Part shown: positions 35,260 through 45,234 of the stretch, one piece after another | How positions within the stretch are numbered: position 1 is the stretch's first letter | How the letters are laid out: each line of letters begins with the position of its first letter | DNA from: G965204755 sp965243415 | GTDB taxonomy: Bacteria > Acidobacteriota > Vicinamibacteria > Marinacidobacterales > Marinacidobacteraceae | Direction: 5' to 3' | DNA: 64,000 nucleotides | Assembly (NCBI GenBank): GCA_965243415.1 | Contig: OZ251549.1 | Coordinates: 124,001 to 188,000 of the forward strand | Translations under genes and position numbers: made by a program | The notes under the pieces: model-generated | Database searches by the model: none | Told to the model about the DNA's origin: nothing | The model's input: the letters and a program-made list of their open reading frames with translations, nothing else

Positions 35260-35417
35260 GATCAGGACCTCCGGTGGTCAGCGGCGCCGGGGCGTTTCCC
35301 CGGGGACAGCGAACCGGAGAGGATAGCCCCGGAGTCCACGCCCCCGACGAGTCCGGCGCCGGGCGAACAGGGACCGCGGACGCGGGCCGCGCGGGGAGGT
35401 CGGGCGCGAAAGCCCGG

Positions 35418-38400
35418 TCAGCGGGCGCCGGCGCAGCGGGTGCGGTAGAGGGTCTGCTCGTCGGCGTAGGGGGTGCCGGCGAGGGGCGGGTTCTCGACGC
35501 AGGCGCCCAGCGCGGCTTCCGCCTCGTCGCTGCGGCCGAGGGCCTCGAGGGCCCGGGCGCGGAACCACTGGGCGCGGGCTTCGGGGGCGCGGTGGGAGCG
35601 GCCCACGCCCAGGTTCTCCGGGTAGGTGAGCGCGGCCTCGAAGTGCCGGAGAGCCGTCGCGGCGTCGCCCTCCTCCAGGGCCGCCCGGCCGAGTTCCAGG
35701 TGGGCGCCGGAGAACAGGCGCCAGATGGTGGCGTCGCCCTCGCGGAAGTTCACGGCTGCGGCTTCGAGCATCGCCACCGTCTCCCCGGGGCGGCCGGCGG
35801 CGTTCAGGGCGCGGGCCAGTTCCAGGGTGACATCGTGGCGACGGCGCGGAGCGGAGCGGAACGGCGCCAGCGCCGCCGCGGCCGCCGCCGGGCGGTCGGT
35901 CTCGAGGAGCAGCCGCGCCAGGTCCCGGGAGAGGGTCTGGTCGTCCGGACGGGCGGCGATCGCCTGGCGGAATCGCCCTTCGGCGGCGGCAGGGCGATCC
36001 TCGATCTTCCAGTGGAACATGGCGAGGGCGCGGTGGGCGGTGGAGAGGCCCGGGTCGAGTTCGGCCGCCGCTTCCCAGGAGGCCGCGGCTTCCTCGTATC
36101 TGCCGAAACTCCCGAGCAGGTGGCCGAGCAGCAGGCGCGGCGCGGCGGCGGCCGGGCGGCGGTCCACCGCGGCGCGGAGGATGGCGAGCGACTCCGGGCG
36201 GGAGGGGAAGGCGTAGTCCGGCGGGGCGTCGAGCGCTTCGTCGAGGAAGCGGTCGCCGGCCTCCGGGGAGTCGGCCCCGGCAGCGGCGAGGGCGGCGGCG
36301 TGGAACAGCAGGACCGGCCCCGGTTCGAAACCCTCGGCCCGGAGCGCCGCCAGGAGGTCCAGCGCCATCCGGTCCAGACCGAGGGACGCGAGTTCGACCA
36401 GAAGTTCGGTGATCGCGAACTCCGGCTCGCCGGCGAGGGCCAGCACCGACCGGGCGGCCTCGGCGCGGGCGGGGGCCGATTCGGCGAGCGCCAGCCGCAG
36501 CGCCCAGGGGGTCAGCCGGATGGAACCGGCGGCGATCCGCTCGTCGGCCCGGGCGCCGGCGGCGGAGAGATCCCCGGCGGCATAGCGGGCGAGCGCGGCC
36601 CGCTCGGCGCTCTCCGGCCCGGCGCCGGCGGCGGTCGCCCGGTCGAAGGCGCGGGCGGCGGCCTCCGGTTCCCCGAGGCGCATCCGGGCGCGGCCGGCGA
36701 GGCGCCAGGCGACGGCCTCCACCCCGCCGAGCCGGGTGGCCAGCATCGCCGAGTCCAGCGCGCCGCGCCAGTCGCCGAGACCGAAACGGGCGACCCCGTG
36801 GAGGAACCGGGCGCGCCCGTGCTCCGGGTTCGCCGCCGCCACCGACGCCAGCCGGGCCGCGGCCGTCTCGAAGCGCGCCGCCTTGAGATCCAGCACCGAC
36901 AGCGCCACCCCGGCGTCCGGGTGGTCCGGCGCGAAGGCCAGGGCGCGGTCGTAGAGGCGGCGGGCGGCGGCGCGGTCGAGGGCCTTGTCGGCGACTTCCC
37001 CGGCGGCGAAGGCGGCCGCGGCGGTCGCCGGCTCCTCCGCCTCCGGGAGCGGCGGCGGCTCCTCGGCGGGAACCCGGAACGGCGAACGGTAGGAGAGCAG
37101 CGTCCCGCCGTCCCGGGCGACCTCCACCTCCACCTCGGCGCCCGCCGCCACGACGAGCCCGGAGTCGGCGCCCACGGAGAACACGGCCTCCGGCGTCAGG
37201 TCGGCGGGAACGGAACTGACCTCGCCCCCGGCGCGCAGGGTCACCACCGCCCCCGGGAGGGCGCGGGCGGCCAGGAAGAGGAACCGGTCCCCGCCGGCCA
37301 CGGAGACGCGCTCCACCACCAGGTCCGGGGTGGCGTACTCGAAGCCTTCGCCCAGGCCGAAGACCGGGGTCCACTGCTCCTCCCAGGCGACCGTCTGCCC
37401 CGGGTGGAGCCAGGCGTAGTCCGACTGGGTGGGGAGCGGCCCGCTCTGGACCTCGATGTAGGGGCCGTCCGCGTCGGTGAGCGCCCGCTGGTTCACCGCG
37501 CCATCGTCCCCCTGCCCCCAGGTCCAGCCCTTCTTCCCGGGCAGTTCCCGGTGGTCGGCGGTCTGGACGATGCCCCGGTCGGCCCCGGAGTCGTAGGCGC
37601 CGAAGAAGTCGGCCACCGCCCGGTAGGCGAAGATCGAGGTCGGCTCCGGGTAGTTCGGCAGGCGAGTCAGGTCCAGGCCCTCGTTCTCCGGCCAGCGGTA
37701 GAAGGTCGTCCCGAAGTGATCCATGGCCAGCGACATCGGATAGAGGAACCGGGTGCCGGGCCGCTGCGGGAAGGCGGTGTTGTTCCAGAAGTAGTAGGGA
37801 TGGGGGAGGTCGGTGGGGTTGAAGAGGCGGATCTCCTCGTCGAGCCGGGCGACCCCGGGCCGCAGCGTCACCCGCGCCTCCCAGCCGGTGCGGTGGCTCT
37901 GCTCGACCTCCCCGATGACCAGGGTCGCCGAGCCGTCCGGGTTCTCCACCCCGGCCACATTCACCGGCGAGTAACTGGTGACGGTGTGCCCCTGCGGCCC
38001 CCGGTTCCACTCGATCCCGCCGGAGATCCAGGCGCCGCGCAGCGCGATCAGGCCCGGGCGGATCACCCGGTTCTCGTAGAACATCTGCTCGTTCCGCCGC
38101 TTGTCCAGCACCCACTGGATCCGCCCGCCGATCTCCGGCAGGCAGGCGACCTTCAGGTACTCGTTCTCCAGGAAGAAGGCGCGCCAGACCCGGGGCCGGC
38201 GCTCGGAGCCCAGGTTGTCCTGCATGGTGTAGGGATAGACGATGGAGTCGTCGGTCTCCCGGAACTGCGGGTTCGGGTCGTCGGGGAGGAGGTCGTAGGT
38301 GGGGAGGGTGAGCGTGCCTTCCCACACCCGCGCCGGCTCCTGCGCCGCGGCCGGCGCCGGGGCGAGGAGGGCGAGGACGATCGGGAGGAAGAAGGCCCCG

Positions 38401-38450
38401 GGGGCGGAGGCGCGGCAGGGACGGCGGCGAGGAAGGAGGAAACGGCGCAT
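35418..38450 (-). CDS. Secreted DUF5107 protein with C-terminal TPR repeats
   Basis: 1010 residues. A signal peptide ends at PAAAQ (about residue 36). Residues about 40-320 match DUF5107, a galactose-mutarotase-like/glycan-related beta-domain (KVACLPEIGGRIQWVLDK, YYFWNNTAFPQRPGTRFLYP). The second half (about 470-1010) consists of TPR units such as AARRLYDRALAFAPDHPDA and RYEEAAASWEAAAELDPG. The combination is typical of secreted carbohydrate-processing proteins. It has no clear ribosome-binding site. Upstream (38451-39299) are degenerate copies of the next gene's 3' end. Confidence 0.85.
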   Translation of the reverse strand: MRRFLLPRRRPCRASAPGAFFLPIVLALLAPAPAAAQEPARVWEGTLTLPTYDLLPDDPNPQFRETDDSIVYPYTMQDNLGSERRPRVWRAFFLENEYLKVACLPEIGGRIQWVLDKRRNEQMFYENRVIRPGLIALRGAWISGGIEWNRGPQGHTVTSYSPVNVAGVENPDGSATLVIGEVEQSHRTGWEARVTLRPGVARLDEEIRLFNPTDLPHPYYFWNNTAFPQRPGTRFLYPMSLAMDHFGTTFYRWPENEGLDLTRLPNYPEPTSIFAYRAVADFFGAYDSGADRGIVQTADHRELPGKKGWTWGQGDDGAVNQRALTDADGPYIEVQSGPLPTQSDYAWLHPGQTVAWEEQWTPVFGLGEGFEYATPDLVVERVSVAGGDRFLFLAARALPGAVVTLRAGGEVSSVPADLTPEAVFSVGADSGLVVAAGAEVEVEVARDGGTLLSYRSPFRVPAEEPPPLPEAEEPATAAAAFAAGEVADKALDRAAARRLYDRALAFAPDHPDAGVALSVLDLKAARFETAAARLASVAAANPEHGRARFLHGVARFGLGDWRGALDSAMLATRLGGVEAVAWRLAGRARMRLGEPEAAARAFDRATAAGAGPESAERAALARYAAGDLSAAGARADERIAAGSIRLTPWALRLALAESAPARAEAARSVLALAGEPEFAITELLVELASLGLDRMALDLLAALRAEGFEPGPVLLFHAAALAAAGADSPEAGDRFLDEALDAPPDYAFPSRPESLAILRAAVDRRPAAAAPRLLLGHLLGSFGRYEEAAASWEAAAELDPGLSTAHRALAMFHWKIEDRPAAAEGRFRQAIAARPDDQTLSRDLARLLLETDRPAAAAAALAPFRSAPRRRHDVTLELARALNAAGRPGETVAMLEAAAVNFREGDATIWRLFSGAHLELGRAALEEGDAATALRHFEAALTYPENLGVGRSHRAPEARAQWFRARALEALGRSDEAEAALGACVENPPLAGTPYADEQTLYRTRCAGAR

Positions 38451-38639
38451 GTACGGGAAGGGAGGCGGAGGGGGGAGGAAGGGGATCCGGGGACGGGGAA
38501 CGGTGGCGCGGGAAGATATCCCGCCGACCCGGCACCGGGGCGGCGGAAATCCGCGTCGGATCGAATACGCCGCCGGCCGCGACCGCGAACGAGCGGAGGG
38601 GCGCAAGGCGGAGGAGGAACCGGGGCGGCGATTCTCCCG

Positions 38640-39299
38640 AGGACAGCGGCGGACCGGAAGTCCGGGCGAGGCTACGGCGAGCGATCCGGAGGCACGGGCC
38701 ACCGGGGCGCTCGATCCGGAAGACCTCGAACGGCAGCGCCGCCCCGCACCGGCGCTCCGCCGGGGACCCGGGCGGGGCCGGGAAAAGGAACCTCGTCCGG
38801 TCCAGCCGGTCGGCATCCAGGCTTGGCCGTCTCCGGGCCAGCGACCTCCAAGCTCCGGGGCCATGACGCCGGAGGAACCGGGATCGGGCCGGACGACACC
38901 GGCGCGGCGCGGGCCCGGAGGCCCCGGCGGAACTACGGCGATCTGCCCGGTGGCGGGCGGGCGCGAGGCGCAGGGGGCGGAAGGCCTCCGGGACCCGGAA
39001 ACCGGGGGCTGCCGATGTCCGACCACGCGGCGAAGACGGCGCCCTCCTCCGGGGCGGAGGGGCCGCCGGGGCGCTCGATCCGGAGAAGACCTCGAACGGC
39101 AGCGCGGTTCCCGCTCCCCGCGCTCCGCAGGGACCGAGACCGGGCCGGGAAAGGAACCTCGCCCGGTCCGACCGGTCGGCGTCCGGGTCGTGGCGGTCTC
39201 CGGGCCGGCCGGTCTCGCACCCCGGCGCCCTGACGCCGGAGGAACCGGGATCGGGCCGGAAGACACCGGCGCGGCGCGGGCCCGGAGGCCCCGGCGGGA
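38640..39299 (-). pseudogene. Two degenerate tandem copies of the CBM9-like gene's 3' end
   Basis: The last 330 bp of the CBM9-like gene (39300-39630) recur at about 38930-39299 and, more decayed, at about 38640-38929. Shared landmarks on the plus strand are CCGGTCGGCGTCCGGGT, GGGGCGCTCGATCCGGA and GGAGGAACCGGGATCGG. Frame is not kept, and the start and middle of the gene are missing. Nothing else is supported in 38451-39299. Confidence 0.75.
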
Positions 39300-40070
39300 C
39301 TACGGCGACCGACCCGGGGGCGCGAGGCGCAGCGGCCGGAAGGCCTCCGGGACATGGAAACTGGGGCTGCCGGTGTCCGACCAGGCGGCGAAGACGGCGC
39401 CTTCTTCCGGGGCGGAGGGCCCGCCGGGCCGCTCGATCCGGAAGACATTGAACGGCATCTCCGTCCCCGCTTCCGGCGCCTCGGCGAGACCCAGACCGGG
39501 CCAGGGGAGGAAGAGGGTCCCGGTCCAGCCGGTCGGCGTCCGGGTCACCGCGGTCTGCAGGCCGGCGACCCGGAACCCGCGGTCCATGACCCCGGAAGGA
39601 ACCGGGATCGGATCGGACGAGACCGCTCCCGGCGCGGCGCGGCGCAGGTCGCACACCACATTCGCCGGACTCAGTTCGACCTCGATGTACCGACCGTCCC
39701 GCTCGGCGTCGAGGAAGATCTCGACCGCTTCCTCTTCCCAGATCGGGTCGTCGCGGCGGGTCAGCGTGTGCCAGGGGTCGTCGTCGTCCGCTTCGAACCG
39801 CAGGTGGAGGCCGGCCGCGCTCCAGAGCGCCCGGAAGCGGGTCGGGTACGGCGCCGGCCCCCAGGCGATGGACGCGGCGCCCCTCCAGTCCGGCGCCGAG
39901 GGGTCGAGCAGCGCGGCGGCGGAAGCGTCGGCGTGGGCAGCCGTGTAGTCGGGCTGCGCGAACGAGGGCGCAGGAGCAGGAAGCGAGGGAGGCAAGGGGG
40001 CGAGTTCGGTCCGGGGTCGGGCGGAGGGCGCTGCGGCGAGCGTGGCGAACACCAGCAGCGGAATCACCAC
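39300..40070 (-). CDS. Secreted carbohydrate-binding family 9-like protein
   Basis: 256 residues. A hydrophobic N-terminal export signal (VIPLLVFATLAAAPS) is followed by a CBM9-type beta-sandwich: RFRALWSAAGLHLRFEADDDDPW, IWEEEAVEIFLD and YIEVELSPANVVCDLR are characteristic, then a second half with TGTLFLPWPGLG and FNVFRIERPGG. Such domains bind sugars or occur beside outer-membrane proteins of unknown role. Start GTG at 40068-40070. Two decaying copies of its 3' end follow downstream. Confidence 0.8.
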   Translation of the reverse strand: MVIPLLVFATLAAAPSARPRTELAPLPPSLPAPAPSFAQPDYTAAHADASAAALLDPSAPDWRGAASIAWGPAPYPTRFRALWSAAGLHLRFEADDDDPWHTLTRRDDPIWEEEAVEIFLDAERDGRYIEVELSPANVVCDLRRAAPGAVSSDPIPVPSGVMDRGFRVAGLQTAVTRTPTGWTGTLFLPWPGLGLAEAPEAGTEMPFNVFRIERPGGPSAPEEGAVFAAWSDTGSPSFHVPEAFRPLRLAPPGRSP

Positions 40071-40650
40071 ACTTGCCTCAGCCGGGGATGCCGGAGCGGG
40101 ATTCGACGGCGGCGGCGCACCCTCTGCGGGGCTCCCTGACGAGGACGATCACCTGGAGTGGCTGGCTGGCCGGCCCGGACCTCCGGGGCGGAGCGTCCCC
40201 GCAATCGGCCTCCCGCCACGGCTTCCGGAGTTCCGCCGGGAGACTCGATGGTCGGGCTCGATCTCGGGGTTCAATCGGGGAGTTCGCTCGCGCGGCACCG
40301 GGCCGCCGGGTCTCGCCACGGCGATTCCGGATCCCGCCGGATACGGGGAAACGACGCGGCGGGAGTGCCGGGCGCGAGGCGGGATCTGCCGGCCACCGGG
40401 GGTACCCACCCGAACGCCGGGGAGCGACGCGCCACGGCACCGGGCCTCGACTCCGGGAACCCGGGAGGCACCCGATGCGGCCCGCCTTCCCCGAGGACGC
40501 AGTCGGCGAATCGGCGCGGAAGACGGACGGGACCTCGGACGCGCTGAACCCCGAGCCGGGAGCGCCCCCGGCCGGCGGCCGACTCCTCCAACCGGCAGCC
40601 GACTCCCCCGGCCGGCGGCCGACTCCCGAAAGGGGCACGGCGGGGCGCGG
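40071..40650. other. Intergenic stretch, 580 bp
   Basis: No gene is supported on either strand. Both are rich in Arg, Pro and Gly codons in all frames, and no signal peptide or family motif is seen. Its right part holds the 20-bp repeat at 40568-40627. Confidence 0.5.
40568..40627. repeat. 20-bp tandem repeat, 3 units
   Basis: Units at 40568-40587, 40588-40607 and 40608-40627 share CCGGCCGGCGGCCGACTCC, the middle one with three changes. It lies just after the 3' end of the VWFA gene. Confidence 0.85.
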
Positions 40651-42702
40651 TCAGCGGACCTCGAAGTCGAGTTCGGAAGCGGCGGTGCGGCTGCCGCCGG
40701 ACTCGGAGACCCGGACCACCGCGGTGTACCGCCCCACCGGCAGGCCGCCGGTGCCGAGCGGCAGCATGATCGGGATCCCGTCGGCGCGGGCCGGGTCGAG
40801 GTCGAAGAAGCCGGGACGCTCCGCCTCCACCGAGACCTCGCCGCGCTCGTTCTCGATCTCGTAGGCGACGCTCACCCGCGCCACCGGCTCCTCCTGCCCG
40901 GGGAACACGAAGAACGCCACCCGCGCCTCCTCCCCGACCGCGAAGGAAGCCACCGGGCGCACCGGCGGCCCCGGCCCCTGCCCCTCGGCTTCGGCCACGA
41001 AGGGGAAGACGCTCGAGAGCGAGAACCCGCTGCCGTAGTCCGCGGGAACGGTCAGGGCGGTCGCGGCCGAGCGCAGGCTGTCCCCGGCCCCCACCAGGAT
41101 CTCGAAGCGGTGCTCGCCGGCGGGCAGCGGGGCCGCCGCCGAGACCCAGAACCGCTGCCGGTCCACCCGGTCGCCGGCCTCGGCGAGGGTCCCGCCCCCG
41201 GCGTCGAGCACCCGGAAGCCGAGTTCGGCGACTTCGTCGGCGCCCGGTTCCGGCAGGCTCGAGGCCGGCAGGGCGGCGCGCAGCGCGGCGAAGGCGCCCC
41301 CGGGGACGGCGTTCAGCAGGTAGGCGTAGGTGTGGAGGTTCTCCGGCAGGGCATAGTCGTAGTCGCCCCGCGCCACCGTCCCCGCCGCCGGGCCGCCCGC
41401 GCCCCGCCGGCGTTCCCGCGCGAAGTAGCCGGGCCGGGCGACCACCCGGTAGTCGTCCCGGCCGCGCACCCGCACTTCCAGCCGGCGGTAACTGCCGTCG
41501 AGTTCGGTGTTCTCCGGCGAGAAACTCAGCAGGTAGTACAACTCGTTCTGCCGGCCGATGCGGCTCAACGGAACGGCGAAGTTCGTGGTGTTCGCGTAGT
41601 ACTCGCCGCCGGTGGCGATGGCCAGCGAGGCGGCGCCGCCCTCCGACGGCAGGTTCGCCGCCATCTCCATCCGGTCGAGCGGGGCGGAGGGCACCAGTTC
41701 CCGTTCGTTGCCGAGGACATCGAACTCGTTCAGGCTGGCGGTCAGGATGCGGTTCTCGTTGCCGTACACGCCTTCGAGGTCCACCGTGTAGAGGGTGGCG
41801 TTCGCATGGTTCAGTTGCCGGATGGCGGCGAAGAGCGAGTTCGCCTCGTCGAGTTGGCGGCGGCCGGGGAATTCCTCGACCGCTTCCCCGGCGGTGGTGT
41901 CGATGCGGGCGCGGGGGTCGGCGAAGGTGTCGAGCCCGATCGAGAACAGCACCACGATCTTGCGGCCCTCCACCGGCTCGAGCGCCTCCGAGAGCGCGTA
42001 GAGCATCTGGAAGGACTCGCGCGCGTCCATCTCCGGGCCCACCGGGCTCTCGTAGGTCCCGGGGACGATGCGCCGCACCGAGGCCAGGGTCTCCTGCTTC
42101 CCCGGGGAGAACTCCTGGAGCACCCGGACGGTGTTCGCGAACTCGAGGATCATCGTTTCGTCGCCGTCCACCATGTGGCTCGTGACGAACTCCTCGAGCC
42201 CGCGTTTCGCCCGGCGCAGGTTCACCGGGTCGGCGAGGCGGCGGTTGAAGACGATCACGAAGCGGCGCGGGGTGGTATTCGCCGCCGGGAGCGGGTCCGC
42301 GGCGGCCGGCGGCGCGGGCGCGGCGGCGGAGACCTCCGGGTCGCCGACGGCGTAACGCTCCCAGTCCACCACCTCCACGCTGGCGACCTGCTGCTCGGTC
42401 CCGTCCTCGAACAACTCGAAGTCGGCCGGCCCCAGGCCGGGGACCGGGTTGCCGTCGCCGTCGAGGACCAGCACATCCACGAGCACCCGGGTGGCCTCCG
42501 CGCGGAAGCGGAACCCCTGCCCGGCGGCGGGAGCGGCGGCGGCGAGGACGAACAGCGCCGGGGCGCCGACCGAGAGGACCGCCGCGGCCAGGCGCGCCCG
42601 GAGCGCCGACCGAGAGGGGGCGGCGCGCCGCGAAGCGCGGTCGAAGAAAGGAAAACGAGGTCCGGCGAGTTTCGTCGGGAAGTGCATGAGGTTCTTCATC
42701 AT
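40651..42702 (-). CDS. VWFA-related Acidobacterial-domain protein
   Basis: 683 residues. After a signal peptide (ending near AAGQ, about residue 62) comes the family's start VLVDVLVLDGDGNPVPGLGPADFELFEDG, then a von Willebrand A-like domain with RRFVIVFNRR and ALEPVEGRKIVVLFSIG, and the segment LYYLLSFSPENTELDGSYRRLEVRVRGRDDYRV. This is the VWFA-related domain defined in Acidobacteria, present in many copies per genome and of unknown function. The usual DxSxS metal site is altered here (FNRRLAD). It is in the same direction as the DUF5916 gene, 66 bp downstream of it. Confidence 0.93.
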   Translation of the reverse strand: MMKNLMHFPTKLAGPRFPFFDRASRRAAPSRSALRARLAAAVLSVGAPALFVLAAAAPAAGQGFRFRAEATRVLVDVLVLDGDGNPVPGLGPADFELFEDGTEQQVASVEVVDWERYAVGDPEVSAAAPAPPAAADPLPAANTTPRRFVIVFNRRLADPVNLRRAKRGLEEFVTSHMVDGDETMILEFANTVRVLQEFSPGKQETLASVRRIVPGTYESPVGPEMDARESFQMLYALSEALEPVEGRKIVVLFSIGLDTFADPRARIDTTAGEAVEEFPGRRQLDEANSLFAAIRQLNHANATLYTVDLEGVYGNENRILTASLNEFDVLGNERELVPSAPLDRMEMAANLPSEGGAASLAIATGGEYYANTTNFAVPLSRIGRQNELYYLLSFSPENTELDGSYRRLEVRVRGRDDYRVVARPGYFARERRRGAGGPAAGTVARGDYDYALPENLHTYAYLLNAVPGGAFAALRAALPASSLPEPGADEVAELGFRVLDAGGGTLAEAGDRVDRQRFWVSAAAPLPAGEHRFEILVGAGDSLRSAATALTVPADYGSGFSLSSVFPFVAEAEGQGPGPPVRPVASFAVGEEARVAFFVFPGQEEPVARVSVAYEIENERGEVSVEAERPGFFDLDPARADGIPIMLPLGTGGLPVGRYTAVVRVSESGGSRTAASELDFEVR

Positions 42703-42768
42703 GGGCGCCGGGGAATCAGCAAAACCCGTTCCGGCCGCCGGGGGGACCGGGGCCTCGGGAAGGGCGGC

Positions 42769-45234
42769 TCAGAGCCGGAACAGGTAGTTCAACTTCACCG
42801 AGAGGCTGCGGTTCCGGACGAAGAACGCGTCGTGCCATTCGTCCAACTCGGTATAGACGACGAAGACATCGGTCCCCGGTTTGGGAATCCAGTTGAAGCG
42901 GACATTCGAGGCCAGGTCGCCGGTGGCGTGGTTGAACTGGAACAGGCCGAGGAGCACCAGGTCGTTGCGGAAGGCGACGCGCATCCGGGTGGAGAAGAGA
43001 TGGGTGTCGAAGTCGCCCCCCGGCAGCCGCAGCCGGTTGTGGGCGTAACTGCCGTTCAGGCCGAAGTTGCGGTTCACCCGGTAGTTCGCCCCCACCGACC
43101 ACTCGTCCCGCTCGCCGCCCCAGAAGCCGCCGAACTCGTAACTGGCGCGCACCGAGGCGTACCGCCGGCGGTAGGTGTTCACCGAGAAGGAGTACCGCCG
43201 GAAGGGGTAGTCGCCGGCCGGCACCGGCACCTCGCCGATGGAGTAGTCGTAGGTCGTCGTCTCCCGGACCTCGCTGACCTCGACTTCGAACTCGTCGCCG
43301 CTCTCGAGCGTCGCCTGCCCGGAGAGGTCCACCTGGCGGGTCTCGGGGGTATTCGCGAGGTCGGTGATCCGCCGCAGGTTGGCCTGGAAGTGCACCTGGC
43401 GGAGCCAGGGCGCCCGCGGGCGGGGGGAGAGGCGGGCGGAGGTATAGAGCTTCCGCATCCCGGTGCGGCGGACGAAGCCGATGCCGGGGTCGAAGCCGTC
43501 GCCGATCTCGATGAACTTGAGGGTCCCTCCCAGGAGGTCCGTGTCGTAGGAGAGGCGGCCGCTGGCGAGTCCGGTGTTCGCTCCGCCGACCTCCGGCGCG
43601 GCGTTGTCGAAGACCCGCGCCCAGACGCCCTCGAAGGTCCAGACCCTCCGGAAGAAGAGGCTGGTGTCCAGCCCGATGACCCGGTTCACGGCGCCGCCGC
43701 CGGAACGGTCGGTGAACACCGCGCCCACAGTGGAGCGGGAGAAGACATCGCGGCGCACCCGGGCCACGGTGAACCGTTCGCCCGGCAGGTCCGCGGAGGC
43801 GCCGGTGGCCATCCCCATGAGCCCCAGGGTGTAGGCGCCCTGGCGGCCGGAGAGGCGGCCGCCGCCGAGGATGGGCACCGCTTCGCCGCTGTCGGAGAGA
43901 CCGATGCGGCGGGTGAAGACCAGGTCCGCGTCCCGGCGCTCGCCGAACTGGAAGTTGCGCTGGCCCTCCAGGAAGATCTGCCGCTTCTCCGGGAAGCGCA
44001 GGGAGAACCGGCTGAAGTTGATCTGCAGGTCGTCCACCTCTTCCTGGGCGAAGTCGGTGTTCCAGGTGAAGTCGGCGGTGAGACCCGGGGTGACCCCCCA
44101 CTTCAGGTCGAGGCCGGCGTCGGCGCGGGCGGCCTCCCCTTCCCAGTCGCGGCCGCCGTCGAGCCCGCCGAGCACATGGGGCCGGATCTCCACGTTGCGG
44201 CCCGGGCGGATGCCCTCCAGGCCCCGGAGTTCGCCGAGTTCGGCGGGGCGGTACCAGGTGGAGTCGTTGCCGACGAAGGGCCAGTACACCTCTTCGGTCT
44301 TCATCGGGATGTTCCGCTTGAAGCCCACCCCGAACACCGCCGGCTGGCCGGGGGCCGGGGCGCGGAAGCGGAGGGACTTCAGCGGCACCCGGACCTCCGC
44401 GGTCCAGCCGCCGGGGAGATGGCGCCCCCGGGACTCCCAGACCGTGTCCCAGTCCAGGTTCCGGGTGCCGGGGCCCTGCCCGTTCTGGCTCATGTCGAAG
44501 ACGATGCCGTTCGCGTTCGTGGCCAGGAAGACCGCGCTGCGCCGGTCGTTGTAGGCGTCGAGCATGATCGCCACCGCGTCGTCGCTGGCGATGTTCTCGT
44601 CCCGGAACATGGTGCGGGGGCGGTGCTTCTCGGCGTCCTCCAGGGTGCACCAGAAGCCGAAGTAGAGGTTCTCTTCGTCGTAGAGCACCCGCACCGTCGT
44701 GGTCTCGGTGGAGGGGAGGCCCTCCCGGGTCTCGCGCTCGTAGAAGTCGCCCACCGGTTCGGCCCGTTCCCAGCCGGGTTCGTCGAGCCAGCCGTCCACC
44801 GAGATCCCCTCGGGCCCCGCCGGCTCGGCCCGGATCTCCCAGGAGCGGGCCTCGAGCGCCGCCACCCGGGCCTCGCGCGGCATCCGGCGGAGTTCCTCGG
44901 CGCTGGGGGAGACCGGGGCCGGCTGCGGCAGGGCCCGGACCGCCGCTTCGGCCTCGGCGGGAGCGGACTCCCGGCGGGGGTCGTCGGGGGCCGCCTCCGT
45001 CGGGGCCGGCGCTTCCCCGGCCGGAACGCGATCCCGGGGGAGGCGATCCTGCGGCCGGCGGGAGTCCTGCGGCGAGCCGGTCGCGTGAGGGCCGCCGAAC
45101 GCGACCGCCGGGAGCGGGGCGGCCAGGAGGAAGGCCCCCAGCGCCGCGGCGAGGAAGCAGCGGTCGGCGGCGGAGCGCCGGCGGTTCGGACTCCCGGCGA
45201 CTCCGACCGGCGGTTCAGACCCCCGGGGCGACAC
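42769..45234 (-). CDS. DUF5916 outer-membrane-associated protein with CBM9-like N-terminus
   Basis: 821 residues. The signal peptide (about 24-47) is followed by a CBM9-like domain (ISVDGWLDEPGWERA, VRVLYDEENLYFGFWC, DDAVAIMLDAYNDRRSAVFLATNANG) and a long DUF5916 beta-barrel-like region (EKRQIFLEGQRNFQFG is a hallmark) ending in the aromatic C-terminus LNYLFRL. It is probably an outer-membrane barrel. The GTG at 45232-45234 was chosen because AAAGGA lies 9 bp upstream. ATGs at 45270 and 45282 lack such a site. Its 5' end overlaps the upstream lipoprotein gene by 20 bp, suggesting coupling. Confidence 0.88.
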   Translation of the reverse strand: MSPRGSEPPVGVAGSPNRRRSAADRCFLAAALGAFLLAAPLPAVAFGGPHATGSPQDSRRPQDRLPRDRVPAGEAPAPTEAAPDDPRRESAPAEAEAAVRALPQPAPVSPSAEELRRMPREARVAALEARSWEIRAEPAGPEGISVDGWLDEPGWERAEPVGDFYERETREGLPSTETTTVRVLYDEENLYFGFWCTLEDAEKHRPRTMFRDENIASDDAVAIMLDAYNDRRSAVFLATNANGIVFDMSQNGQGPGTRNLDWDTVWESRGRHLPGGWTAEVRVPLKSLRFRAPAPGQPAVFGVGFKRNIPMKTEEVYWPFVGNDSTWYRPAELGELRGLEGIRPGRNVEIRPHVLGGLDGGRDWEGEAARADAGLDLKWGVTPGLTADFTWNTDFAQEEVDDLQINFSRFSLRFPEKRQIFLEGQRNFQFGERRDADLVFTRRIGLSDSGEAVPILGGGRLSGRQGAYTLGLMGMATGASADLPGERFTVARVRRDVFSRSTVGAVFTDRSGGGAVNRVIGLDTSLFFRRVWTFEGVWARVFDNAAPEVGGANTGLASGRLSYDTDLLGGTLKFIEIGDGFDPGIGFVRRTGMRKLYTSARLSPRPRAPWLRQVHFQANLRRITDLANTPETRQVDLSGQATLESGDEFEVEVSEVRETTTYDYSIGEVPVPAGDYPFRRYSFSVNTYRRRYASVRASYEFGGFWGGERDEWSVGANYRVNRNFGLNGSYAHNRLRLPGGDFDTHLFSTRMRVAFRNDLVLLGLFQFNHATGDLASNVRFNWIPKPGTDVFVVYTELDEWHDAFFVRNRSLSVKLNYLFRL

